A DNA stretch of 64,000 bases, taken from positions 3,286,001 to 3,350,000 of the forward strand of contig NZ_CP027727.1 of assembly GCF_003851685.1 (NCBI RefSeq), in the 5' to 3' direction. The translations under genes and the position numbers were made by a program. The DNA comes from Pseudomonas sp. R5-89-07 (GTDB taxonomy: Bacteria; Pseudomonadota; Gammaproteobacteria; Pseudomonadales; Pseudomonadaceae). Positions 19,697 through 29,868 of the stretch are shown here, one piece after another. The first letter of the stretch is position 1. The number at the start of each line of letters is the position of its first letter. The notes beneath the pieces are model-generated. The model was not told the origin of the DNA. It made no database searches and saw nothing but the letters and a program-made list of their open reading frames with translations.

Positions 19697-20602
19697 ATGA
19701 CCCGAGCAACGCGCATCACAGACCCTTCCTACGAGCTGATGGACGACCATAACGGCCTGTCCATCATCTATCGCCAGCACGGCTTCCCCTGCCCCCTGGT
19801 GCGCTGGCACTTCCACAAGGAATACGAGCTGCACCTGATCGTCGCCAGCTCCGGCAAGGTGTTCATTGGCGACTACATCGGTAATTTCTACCCGCAAAGC
19901 CTGTTCCTTACCGGCCCCAACCTGCCCCACAACTGGATCAGCCAGGTGGAGGAAGACGAGGTCATCCCCAAGCGCGACATGCTGGTCAATTTCACCGATG
20001 AACTGCTGGAGAACGGCAGTCATATCTTCAATGAGCTCAAGACCCTGTCGCCGCTGCTGGAGCGCGCGCAATACGGCATCGAGTTTCGCTGCAAACGCAC
20101 GATTGCCCAGGCGATGAGCTTGATGCAGCGCATCGAGGATGCCCAGGGCATGGCGCGGCTGGGGCATTTCTTTATCTTGCTGGAAGTATTGAGCGCCTGT
20201 GAGGACTACCAACTGTTGTCTGGGGTCAACACGCCACAACTGGCCGACGAACACAGCATCGACCGCACCAACCGCGCGGTGGACTACATCTTCGCCCACT
20301 ACGCCCGCGAACTGCCGCTGGAGGAAGTCGCGGACTACCTGGGAATGAAGCCGACCTATTTTTCCCGGGTGTTCAAGCAAGCCACCGGGCGCACGTTCAT
20401 TGAATTCGTCAATCGCCTTCGGATCAGCAAGTCGTGCGAGTTACTGGCCGATGGCAATAAAGCTGTGACCGATGTCTGCTTTGAGTCGGGGTTCAATAAC
20501 ATCTCCAACTTCAACCGGCGCTTCCAGCAGCTCAAGGGGATGACGCCGTCCCACTATCGACGGTTGGCGGTGCAGCGCTTGACTGAGCAGAACCTGGCTT
20601 GA
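19697..20602 (+). CDS. mtlR: AraC-family activator of the mannitol operon
   Basis: 301-residue AraC/XylS regulator: an N-terminal cupin ligand-binding domain (HFHKEYELHLIV) and a C-terminal double helix-turn-helix (LPLEEVADYLGMKPTYFSRVFKQ ... VTDVCFESGFNNISNFNRRF, given as key residues). Length and position upstream of mtlE match MtlR of P. fluorescens. That protein activates mtlEFGKDYZ in response to mannitol, sorbitol or arabitol. Here mtlR is separated from mtlE by 759 bases that include another small gene. ATG at 19697. The name rests on context as well as family. Confidence 0.88.
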   Translation: MTRATRITDPSYELMDDHNGLSIIYRQHGFPCPLVRWHFHKEYELHLIVASSGKVFIGDYIGNFYPQSLFLTGPNLPHNWISQVEEDEVIPKRDMLVNFTDELLENGSHIFNELKTLSPLLERAQYGIEFRCKRTIAQAMSLMQRIEDAQGMARLGHFFILLEVLSACEDYQLLSGVNTPQLADEHSIDRTNRAVDYIFAHYARELPLEEVADYLGMKPTYFSRVFKQATGRTFIEFVNRLRISKSCELLADGNKAVTDVCFESGFNNISNFNRRFQQLKGMTPSHYRRLAVQRLTEQNLA

Positions 20603-20913
20603 GGTACTGGGAAACGCAGAAACGTCTGACAAGGATTTGAGGTTGTCCCTAGGACACTCAATCTCTAGTCTCCGTACACCGCTGCATACGCAGCGGACGG
20701 GCGTCGCGGCCCGGTTAATCAGATGCAAAGTGCCATTTGCGCTTGTTAGTCGACGTTTTTTTATCGTCTACTGTGCGGCTTCATGGTGGCTGTGCGCGGG
20801 ATACCTTCGGGTATGCCGGTTTCCTGATTCCGGTCCGCGAACCTGCGTACAGCTACCACCCAATAGCGTCGCGGCGATCGGGTGGCAGCTCCACTTAAAT
20901 CAGGAGTTTCACC
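20603..20913 (+). promoter_or_regulatory. Structured leader of the DUF6124-like gene, possible translational switch
   Basis: No gene is seen in this 311-base gap. A run of seven T's lies near 20756-20762. Then GGTGGCTGTGCGC (20785-20797) can pair with GCGTACAGC...CCACC (20846-20860), closing a junction. This junction holds a GGATACC-TTCG-GGTATGCC hairpin at 20799-20817. The segment AGCTACCACCC (20851-20861) can alternatively pair with GGGTGGCAGCT (20880-20890; ten of eleven). CTCC (20889-20892) can pair with GGAG (20903-20906) in the Shine-Dalgarno sequence. The pairings compete. I recall similar leaders before related small genes in Pseudomonas, but the class has no name I can give. Confidence 0.55.
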
Positions 20914-21162
20914 ATGATCAAACCCACCCCGAATCCCCCAATCGATCCAGCACCCAGCGTGCTGTTCACCGTGAAAGACGGTATCTCCACTCAAGACTTA
21001 CTGGTCAACCTCAGCGAATCACTCGCCTCTGCCCACGCCCTCACCTGCGATTTCGCGTTTGAGCTCGACGGCTCACGCCGCGAAGGCGCGCTGGGTATTG
21101 CCCAGTTGATCGAGGTGTCTCGATTGCTGGCTGAGCGGGTACTGGCTGATATCGAGCGTTAA
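20914..21162 (+). CDS. DUF6124/DUF3077-like small protein
   Basis: 82-residue protein MIKPTPNPPIDPAPSVLFTV with LLVNLSESLASAHALTCDFA, typical of a Pseudomonas family of small, multicopy proteins of unknown function. It has no membrane segment or signal peptide. Family members are often longer, with a variable middle between the TPNPP and LLxxxSESLASA blocks; this copy has a short middle. AGGAG at 20902-20906 precedes the ATG by seven bases and is the probable target of the structured leader. The gene sits between mtlR and mtlE but is unlikely to take part in polyol metabolism. Confidence 0.75.
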   Translation: MIKPTPNPPIDPAPSVLFTVKDGISTQDLLVNLSESLASAHALTCDFAFELDGSRREGALGIAQLIEVSRLLAERVLADIER

Positions 21163-21172
21163 ATACGGCATC

Positions 21173-21201
21173 GATCGTCCCCACGCGCCACGGGGACGAT
21201 C
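21173..21201 (+). terminator. Hairpin after the DUF6124-like gene
   Basis: Perfect ten-base arms GATCGTCCCC (21173-21182) and GGGGACGATC (21192-21201), ten bases after the stop at 21162. There is no strong T-run. It resembles the hairpin at 8353, so it is probably a third repeat family as well as a transcript end. Confidence 0.5.
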
Positions 21202-21308
21202 ATCGAGTGCAAAAAAGTATCAGTGAGCGTGCGCCCAAGGATTTGTCACCGGCGCATTTGAAGGCTGTAATCAGCGCACACTCTTCCTGACTTCTTGTAG
21301 GAAGACAC

Positions 21309-21319
21309 AACAACAATAA
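21309..21319 (+). promoter_or_regulatory. Candidate Crc/Hfq catabolite-repression site before mtlE
   Basis: AACAACAATAA fits the repeated AAN pattern bound by Hfq-Crc on target mRNAs in Pseudomonas. It lies 43 bases before the mtlE start, in the expected 5' untranslated region. Catabolite repression of polyol use would make sense of it. Confidence 0.5.
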
Positions 21320-21361
21320 CTGTCCTTCTGTAGCCCCCTGGGCGCGGAAATGGAGTGCGCG

Positions 21362-22684
<1,323 letters not shown>

Positions 22685-22694
22685 CCCCCGATCC

Positions 22695-22779
22695 TGTAGG
22701 AGCGAGCTTGCTCGCGAAAAAGGTACATCCGACGCCGCAATGCGCCTGGAATACCTTCGCGAGCAAGCTCGCTCCTACA
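22695..22779. repeat. REP pair, type 2, between mtlE and mtlF
   Basis: Inverted palindromes at 22695-22718 and 22756-22779 in the 133-base gap. A REP pair after a binding-protein gene is reminiscent of malE-malF in enteric bacteria, where it protects the upstream mRNA; that role here is inference. Confidence 0.95.
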
Positions 22780-22817
22780 GGGGTTTGCGCACCTGTCTCT
22801 AACCGGCCTTGATTATC

Positions 22818-23708
22818 ATGAATACGACACCAAAAAACCGCCTGGCCAACCCCGGCTGGTTCCTCGTCAGCCCCTCGGTGGCCTTGTTGCTGCTCTGGAT
22901 GATCGTGCCGCTGGGCATGACCCTGTATTTTTCGCTGATCCGCTACAACCTGCTCTACCCCGGCGAAAACCAGTTCGTCGGCCTGGAGAACTTCACCTAC
23001 TTCGTCACCGACTCAGGCTTCCTGCCCGGTGCCACTAACACGTTGTTGCTGGTGGGCAGCGTGCTGCTGATCAGCGTGGTGTTCGGCGTGTTGATCAGTG
23101 CGCTGCTGGAGGCCAGTGAGTTCTTCGGCCGCGGCCTGGTGCGGGTGTTGCTGATTTCGCCGTTTTTCATCATGCCCACCGTCGGTGCGCTGATCTGGAA
23201 GAACCTGATTTTCCACCCGGTATCGGGGGTGCTGGCCGCCGTCTGGAAGCTGTTTGGCGCCGAACCGGTGGACTGGCTGGCGCACTACCCGCTGCTGTCG
23301 ATCATCATCATTGTGTCGTGGCAGTGGCTGCCCTTCGCCATCCTGCTGCTGATGACCGCCATGCAGTCCCTCGACCAGGAACAAAAGGAGGCCGCGCGCC
23401 TGGACGGCGCCGGCGCCATCGCGATCTTCTGGCACCTGACCCTGCCGCACCTGGCGCGTCCGATTGCGGTGGTGGTGATGATCGAAACCATCTTCCTGCT
23501 TTCGGTATTCGCCGAAATCTTCACCACCACCAACGGTGGCCCCGGCTACGCCTCGACCAACCTCGCCTACTTGATCTACAACCAGGCGCTGGTGCAGTTC
23601 GACGTGGGCATGGCCTCGGCCGGCGGCTTGATCGCCGTGGTCATCGCCAATATCGCGGCGATCATCCTGGTGCGGATGATCGGCAAAAACCTGACTGACA
23701 AGCCTTGA
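22818..23708 (+). CDS. mtlF: Polyol ABC transporter permease MtlF
   Basis: 296-residue inner membrane permease with six predicted helices. The cytoplasmic EAA loop is EAARLDGAGAIAIFWHLTLP, which contacts the ATPase MtlK. It pairs with MtlG as a heterodimer. ATG at 22818 (MNTTPKNRLANPGW) is chosen over an in-frame TTG at 22809. The Shine-Dalgarno sequence is poor, so translation may be lower than that of mtlE. Followed after ten bases by mtlG. Confidence 0.92.
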   Translation: MNTTPKNRLANPGWFLVSPSVALLLLWMIVPLGMTLYFSLIRYNLLYPGENQFVGLENFTYFVTDSGFLPGATNTLLLVGSVLLISVVFGVLISALLEASEFFGRGLVRVLLISPFFIMPTVGALIWKNLIFHPVSGVLAAVWKLFGAEPVDWLAHYPLLSIIIIVSWQWLPFAILLLMTAMQSLDQEQKEAARLDGAGAIAIFWHLTLPHLARPIAVVVMIETIFLLSVFAEIFTTTNGGPGYASTNLAYLIYNQALVQFDVGMASAGGLIAVVIANIAAIILVRMIGKNLTDKP

Positions 23709-23718
23709 GGGCCGCGCC

Positions 23719-24549
<831 letters not shown>

Positions 24550-24572
24550 TAATTCCAAGCGGAGGGCCCATC

Positions 24573-25676
24573 ATGGCCAACCTGAAAATCAAGAATCTGC
24601 AAAAAGGCTTCGAAGGTTTTTCCATCATCAAGGGCATCGACCTGGAAGTGAATGACAAAGAGTTCGTGGTGTTCGTCGGCCCGTCGGGCTGTGGCAAATC
24701 CACACTCCTGCGCCTGATCGCCGGCCTGGAAGAAGTCAGCGAAGGCACCATCGAGCTGGACGGGCGCGACATCACCGAAGTGACCCCGGCCAAGCGCGAC
24801 CTGGCGATGGTGTTCCAGACCTACGCGCTGTACCCGCACATGAGCGTGCGCAAGAACATGTCGTTCGCCCTGGATTTGGCCGGCGTCGACAAGAAGCTGG
24901 TGGAAAGCAAGGTCAGCGAAGCGGCGCGCATCCTGGAGCTGGGCCCGCTGCTGGAGCGCAAGCCCAAGCAGCTTTCCGGCGGCCAGCGCCAGCGCGTGGC
25001 GATTGGCCGCGCGATTGTGCGCAACCCGAAGATCTTCCTGTTCGACGAACCCTTGTCCAACCTCGACGCCGCCCTGCGCGTGCAGATGCGCCTGGAACTG
25101 GCACGCCTGCATAAAGAGCTGCAAGCGACCATGATCTACGTGACCCACGACCAGGTCGAAGCCATGACCCTGGCCGACAAAGTCGTGGTGCTCAACAGCG
25201 GCCGCATCGAACAGGTCGGCTCGCCGCTGGAGCTGTATCACCAGCCGGCCAACCTGTTTGTCGCGGGCTTCCTCGGCACGCCCAAAATGGGCTTCCTCAA
25301 AGGCAAAGTGACCCGCGTGGAAGGCCAGGGCTGCGACGTGCAGCTGGACGCCGGCACCCTGATCAGCCTGCCGCTGAGCGGCCCGACCCTCAGCGTAGGC
25401 AGCGCGGTGACCCTGGGCATTCGCCCGGAGCACCTGGAAATCGCCGCCCCCGGCCAGACCACCCTGACTGTCACCGCCGACGTCGGCGAACGCCTGGGCA
25501 GCGACACCTTCTGCCACGTCATCACCGCCAACGGCGAGCCGCTGACCATGCGTATTCGCGGTGACATGGCCAGCCAATATGGCGAAACCCTGCAGCTGCA
25601 CCTGGACCCGGCGCACTGCCACCTGTTCGACACCGACGGCGTGGCCGTAGCCCGTCCCCTGCGCGCTGCCGCCTGA
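24573..25676 (+). CDS. mtlK: Polyol ABC transporter ATPase MtlK
   Basis: 367-residue MalK/UgpC-type ATPase that energises MtlFG. Walker A is GPSGCGKST at about 37-45, the Q-loop MVFQTYALYPHM, the ABC signature LSGGQRQRVAIGRA, Walker B IFLFDEPLSNLDA, and the H-loop YVTHDQVEAM. C-terminal TOBE/OB regulatory domain runs from about residue 235 (LGIRPEHLEI). Start chosen at the ATG after GGAGGGCCCATC. All catalytic motifs are intact. Confidence 0.95.
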   Translation: MANLKIKNLQKGFEGFSIIKGIDLEVNDKEFVVFVGPSGCGKSTLLRLIAGLEEVSEGTIELDGRDITEVTPAKRDLAMVFQTYALYPHMSVRKNMSFALDLAGVDKKLVESKVSEAARILELGPLLERKPKQLSGGQRQRVAIGRAIVRNPKIFLFDEPLSNLDAALRVQMRLELARLHKELQATMIYVTHDQVEAMTLADKVVVLNSGRIEQVGSPLELYHQPANLFVAGFLGTPKMGFLKGKVTRVEGQGCDVQLDAGTLISLPLSGPTLSVGSAVTLGIRPEHLEIAAPGQTTLTVTADVGERLGSDTFCHVITANGEPLTMRIRGDMASQYGETLQLHLDPAHCHLFDTDGVAVARPLRAAA

Positions 25677-25694
25677 TTTCGCGAGTATTTCCAG

Positions 25695-27176
25695 ATGAAA
25701 CTGAATAAACACAACCTCACCCAGCTGGCCCCCGAAGTGCAACTGCCGGCCTACGCGATTGCCGACACCCGCCAGGGCATCGCGCATATCGGCGTCGGCG
25801 GTTTTCACCGGGCGCACCAGGCGTTTTACACCGACGCCTTGATGAACACCGGCGAAGGCCTGGACTGGAGCATCTGCGGCGTGGGCCTGCGCGCTGAAGA
25901 CCGTAAGGCCCGCGACGACCTGGCCGGCCAGGATTATCTGTTCACCCTGTACGAACTGGGCGACACGGACGACACCGAAGTGCGCGTGATCGGCGCCATC
26001 AGCGACATGCTGCTGGCAGAAGACGGCGCCCAGGCCCTGATCGACAAACTGGCCGACCCGGCCATTCGTATCGTCTCGCTGACCATCACCGAAGGCGGCT
26101 ACTGCATCGACGACAGCAACGGCGAATTCATGGCCCATCTGCCGCAGATCCAGCATGACCTGGCGCACCCCGGCGCACCGAAGACCGTATTCGGCTTTAT
26201 CTGCGCCGCGCTGACCCAACGCCGCGCCGCCGGCACCCCGGCGTTCACGGTGATGTCCTGCGATAACCTGCCGCACAACGGCGCCGTCACCCGCAAGGCG
26301 CTGCTGGCGTTCGCCGCATTGCACGACGTGCAACTGCATGACTGGATCGATGCCAATGTGAGCTTCCCGAACGCCATGGTCGACCGCATCACGCCGATGA
26401 CCAGCACGGCCCACCGCCTGCAACTGCATGATGAGCACGGCATCGACGATGCCTGGCCGGTGGTGTGCGAGCCCTTTGTGCAGTGGGTGCTGGAAGACAA
26501 GTTCGTCAACGGGCGCCCGGCCTGGGAAAAGGTCGGCGTGCAGTTCACCGACGACGTGACGCCTTACGAAGAAATGAAGATCGGCCTGCTCAACGGCAGC
26601 CACCTGGCCCTGACTTACCTGGGTTTTCTCAAGGGCTACCGGTTTGTTCACGAAACCATGAACGACCCGCTGTTTGTCGCCTATATGCGCGCCTACATGG
26701 ACCTGGACGTCACGCCGAACCTGGCGCCGGTGCCGGGCATCGACCTGACCGAATACAAGCAGACCCTGGTGGACCGTTTCTCCAACCAGGCGATTGCCGA
26801 TCAGTTGGAGCGCGTGTGTTCGGATGGCTCGTCGAAGTTTCCAAAGTTCACTGTGCCGACGATCAATCGCCTGATTGCGGGCGGCCGTGAGACTGAACGG
26901 GCTGCACTGGTGGTCGCTGCGTGGGCGTTGTATCTGAAGGGTGTCGATGAGAACGGGGTGAGCTACAAAATCCCGGATCCGCGTGCGCAGTTCTGCCAGC
27001 AACTGGTCAGCGATGACAGCTTGATCAGCAAGCGCTTGCTGGGCGTTGAAGAGATTTTCGGCACAGCTATTCCCAATTCGCCTGAGTTTGTGGCAGCGTT
27101 CGAGCGGTGTTATGCAAGTTTGCGCGATCACGGCGTCACTGAAACGCTGAAGCCGTTACTGAAGAAACCGGCTTGA
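25695..27176 (+). CDS. mtlD: Mannitol 2-dehydrogenase MtlD
   Basis: 493 residues, exactly the length of the characterised P. fluorescens enzyme (EC 1.1.1.67). It oxidises D-mannitol to D-fructose with NAD+, and also sorbitol to fructose and D-arabitol to D-xylulose. The catalytic KxxxxNxxH motif is present as K295-IGLLN300-GSH303, matching the known residues. The N-terminal Rossmann segment is IAHIGVGGFHRAHQA. This reaction explains why both a fructokinase and a xylulokinase follow in the operon. It lies 18 bases after mtlK; a REP pair begins three bases past its stop. Confidence 0.96.
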   Translation: MKLNKHNLTQLAPEVQLPAYAIADTRQGIAHIGVGGFHRAHQAFYTDALMNTGEGLDWSICGVGLRAEDRKARDDLAGQDYLFTLYELGDTDDTEVRVIGAISDMLLAEDGAQALIDKLADPAIRIVSLTITEGGYCIDDSNGEFMAHLPQIQHDLAHPGAPKTVFGFICAALTQRRAAGTPAFTVMSCDNLPHNGAVTRKALLAFAALHDVQLHDWIDANVSFPNAMVDRITPMTSTAHRLQLHDEHGIDDAWPVVCEPFVQWVLEDKFVNGRPAWEKVGVQFTDDVTPYEEMKIGLLNGSHLALTYLGFLKGYRFVHETMNDPLFVAYMRAYMDLDVTPNLAPVPGIDLTEYKQTLVDRFSNQAIADQLERVCSDGSSKFPKFTVPTINRLIAGGRETERAALVVAAWALYLKGVDENGVSYKIPDPRAQFCQQLVSDDSLISKRLLGVEEIFGTAIPNSPEFVAAFERCYASLRDHGVTETLKPLLKKPA

Positions 27177-27179
27177 ACC

Positions 27180-27268
27180 TGTGGGAGGGGGCTTGCCCCC
27201 GATGGCGGTGTATCAGTCAATATAGGTTTCACTGACCCACCGCCATCGGGGGCAAGCCCCCTCCCACA
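27180..27268. repeat. REP pair, type 1, between mtlD and mtlY
   Basis: Inverted palindromes at 27180-27202 and 27246-27268, starting directly after the mtlD stop codon. It may separate message levels of the transport/dehydrogenase part from the two kinase genes. Confidence 0.95.
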
Positions 27269-27317
27269 TTTTGACTGTATTACCAATCCAAAAAATAAGA
27301 CTGCTGAGCAAATCATC

Positions 27318-28799
27318 ATGACCCAGCAAAACCTGTTCCTCGGCATCGACTGCGGCACCCAGGGCACCAAAGCCATCGTCCTCGACGCGTCCAGCGGCAA
27401 GGTCCTGGGGCTGGGCGCCGCCGCGCACACCTTGATCAGCGGCGCCAACGGCCGACGTGAGCAGCACACCCAGGAATGGCTCGACGCCTTTACCAAAGCC
27501 ACCCACCGCGCCCTGCAGCAGGCCGGGGTGGACGGCCAGGACATCCTCGGCATCGGCGTTTCCGGCCAGCAGCATGGCCTGGTGCTGCTCGATGAGCACG
27601 GTGAAGTGCTGCGCCCGGCGAAGCTGTGGTGCGACACCGAGACCGCCGCCGAAAACGATCGCCTGCTGCAGCACCTGGGCGGCGAAAGCGGCTCGCTGGA
27701 GCGCCTGGGCGTGGCCATTGCACCGGGCTACACGGTATCCAAACTGCTCTGGACCCGCGAACAGCATCCGGACCTTTTCGCGCGCATTGCGCATATCCTG
27801 CTGCCCCACGACTACCTCAATTACTGGCTCACCGGCCGCGCCGTCGCCGAATACGGCGATGCCTCGGGCACCGGCTATTTCAACGTGCGCAGCCGTGAAT
27901 GGGACGTGGCGCTGCTTCAGCACATCGACCCCAGTGGCCGGCTGCAGGCGGCGTTGCCCGAGCTGATTGAAGCCGATCAAGCGGTGGGCGCGATCCTGCC
28001 GGCCATCGCCGAGCGCCTGGGCATCAACCCCAAGGCGGTCGTCGCCAGCGGCGGCGGCGACAACATGATGGGCGCCATCGGCACCGGCAATATCGCCCCT
28101 GGGGTAATCACTATGAGCCTGGGCTCATCGGGCACCGTCTATGCCTTTGCCGACCAGCCCAACGTCAGCCCCCAGGCGTCGGTCGCCACCTTCTGCTCCT
28201 CCAGCGGTGGCTGGTTACCGTTGATCTGCACGATGAACCTGACCAACGCCACCAGTGTGATCCGCGAGCTGTTCGAACTCGACCTGAACGCCTTCAACGC
28301 CCTGGTCGAGCAGGCCACCATCGGTGCCGACGGAGTGAGCATGCTGCCGTTTCTCAACGGCGAGCGGGTACCCGCCCTACCCCACGCCACGGGCAGCCTG
28401 CACGGCCTGACCATGACCAACCTGACCCGCGCCAACCTGTGCCGCGCAGTGGTCGAAGGCACCACCTTCGGCCTGCGCTACGGCCTGGACCTGCTGCGCC
28501 AGACCGGCCTGCAAAGCCTGGGCATCCGCTTGATCGGCGGCGGTTCGAAAAGCCCGGTGTGGCGGCAGATGGTCGCCGATATCATGAACACCGAAGTGGT
28601 CTGCACCGAACAAAGCGAGGCCGCGGCCCTGGGCGCGGCGATCCAGGCGGCGTGGTGTCAGTCCGGCGAACCCCTGGCCAGCCTGTGCGACAAATGCGTG
28701 AGCCTCGATCCGGCCAGCCGCACCGTACCGGTGCCGGCCAATGTCAGCGCCTATCAACAAGCCTACGAGCGCTATCAACAACTTGTGGCAACCCTTTAA
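27318..28799 (+). CDS. mtlY: Xylulokinase MtlY
   Basis: 493-residue FGGY-family kinase that phosphorylates D-xylulose formed from D-arabitol by MtlD. The phosphate-binding start is GIDCGTQGTKAIVLD. The sugar-contact motif is GISGQQHGLVLLD (here GVSGQQHGLV), and the C-terminal FGGY signature region is GIRLIGGGSKSPVWRQMVADIM, given as key residues. Xylulokinases (xylB type) have this length. No xylose isomerase gene is nearby, so arabitol rather than xylose use is implied. It is 12 bases upstream of mtlZ. Confidence 0.93.
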   Translation: MTQQNLFLGIDCGTQGTKAIVLDASSGKVLGLGAAAHTLISGANGRREQHTQEWLDAFTKATHRALQQAGVDGQDILGIGVSGQQHGLVLLDEHGEVLRPAKLWCDTETAAENDRLLQHLGGESGSLERLGVAIAPGYTVSKLLWTREQHPDLFARIAHILLPHDYLNYWLTGRAVAEYGDASGTGYFNVRSREWDVALLQHIDPSGRLQAALPELIEADQAVGAILPAIAERLGINPKAVVASGGGDNMMGAIGTGNIAPGVITMSLGSSGTVYAFADQPNVSPQASVATFCSSSGGWLPLICTMNLTNATSVIRELFELDLNAFNALVEQATIGADGVSMLPFLNGERVPALPHATGSLHGLTMTNLTRANLCRAVVEGTTFGLRYGLDLLRQTGLQSLGIRLIGGGSKSPVWRQMVADIMNTEVVCTEQSEAAALGAAIQAAWCQSGEPLASLCDKCVSLDPASRTVPVPANVSAYQQAYERYQQLVATL

Positions 28800-28811
28800 G
28801 AGCGAGCAACT

Positions 28812-29750
28812 ATGTATCTGGTGTGTGGTGAAGCGCTGTTTGATTTTTTCAGCGAGGAGGATGCCGACGGGCAGGCTGCCAAGCTCAATTACAAGGCGAT
28901 TGCCGGGGGTTCGCCGTTCAACGTGGCGGTCGGCCTGCGCCGCCTGGGGATCGAGTCAGGGTTCTTTGCCGGGATCTCCCACGACTACCTGGGCCGGCGC
29001 TTGTTGCAGGTGCTCAAGAACGAAGGCGTGAACCAAGACTTCCTGGTGCCCTTCGATGCGCCAACCACCCTGGCCATGGTGGCCGTGGGCGCCAATGGCT
29101 CGCCCCAGTACAGCTTTCGTGGCGAAGGCTGCGCAGACCGGCAGTTGCAACTGAGCCACCTGCCGCCCCTGGGTGACGAAATTCGCGGCCTGCATGTCGG
29201 CTCGTTCTCGCTGGTGGTACAGCCAATCGGCGATACGCTGCTCAACCTGGTCAAGCGCGAGAGCGGCAAGCGCCTGATCAGCCTCGACCCCAACGTGCGG
29301 CTGAACCCGCAACCGGACATCCAACTGTGGCGCGACCGGGTGGCGGAGTTGGTCAAGCATGCGGACCTGATCAAGGTCAGCGATGAAGACCTGCACCTGC
29401 TCTACCCCGAGCAGTCCCCGGAAAGCGTGCTGCAAGGCTGGCTGCAACACCGTTGCCAGCTGGTGTTTCTCACCCGTGGCGGCGATGGCGCCAGCGTGTT
29501 CAGCCGCCGCCATGGCACTTGGTCGCAACCGGCCATCGATATCGTGATGGCCGATACGGTGGGCGCCGGCGATACCTTCCAGGCCGCACTGATTGCCTGG
29601 TTGACCGAGCACCAATTGGACTCGGTCGAGGGCCTGCAACAGCTTGGCCGCGAACAGATCGACGCCATGCTCGGCTTTGCGATCCGCGCTGCAGCGCTGA
29701 CCTGCACCCGCACCGGGCCGGACCTGCCTTACCGTAGCCAATTAGGCTGA
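28812..29750 (+). CDS. mtlZ: Fructokinase MtlZ (PfkB family)
   Basis: 312-residue PfkB carbohydrate kinase that converts fructose (from mannitol or sorbitol) to fructose-6-phosphate. N-terminal GGSPFNVAVGLRRLG and C-terminal DTVGAGDTFQAAL are the two PfkB signatures; the aspartate in GAGDTF is the catalytic base. Last gene of the mtl operon, with a hairpin following at 29760. Confidence 0.93.
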   Translation: MYLVCGEALFDFFSEEDADGQAAKLNYKAIAGGSPFNVAVGLRRLGIESGFFAGISHDYLGRRLLQVLKNEGVNQDFLVPFDAPTTLAMVAVGANGSPQYSFRGEGCADRQLQLSHLPPLGDEIRGLHVGSFSLVVQPIGDTLLNLVKRESGKRLISLDPNVRLNPQPDIQLWRDRVAELVKHADLIKVSDEDLHLLYPEQSPESVLQGWLQHRCQLVFLTRGGDGASVFSRRHGTWSQPAIDIVMADTVGAGDTFQAALIAWLTEHQLDSVEGLQQLGREQIDAMLGFAIRAAALTCTRTGPDLPYRSQLG

Positions 29751-29759
29751 TCGCCCTAC

Positions 29760-29780
29760 AGGCCGTGCGCTGCGCGGCCT
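29760..29780 (+). terminator. Hairpin after mtlZ
   Basis: AGGCCG (29760-29765) pairs with CGGCCT (29775-29780), with further GCGC pairing inside; GCTACCCTTTGTC follows. The T-run is weak, so this is a probable rather than certain operon terminator. Confidence 0.55.
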
Positions 29781-29842
29781 GCTACCCTTTGTCAGAAATT
29801 TCAACGATGAGCGAGGTGTGTGCTAGACCGAAGAACAGCAGT

Positions 29843-29854
29843 AACAAAAACAAT
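29843..29854 (+). promoter_or_regulatory. Candidate Crc/Hfq site at the autotransporter RBS
   Basis: AACAAAAACAAT is four consecutive AAN triplets. It ends four bases before the AGGA Shine-Dalgarno sequence (29859-29862) of the autotransporter. Such placement is typical of Hfq-Crc translational repression sites. Confidence 0.5.
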
Positions 29855-29868
29855 ACACAGGACACGTT

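Noticed and set aside
27318-28799. Xylulokinase as part of a xylose pathway (xylB)
   Set aside because: No xylose isomerase or xylose transporter nearby; the gene is inside the mtl operon and its length and order match mtlY acting on xylulose from arabitol.
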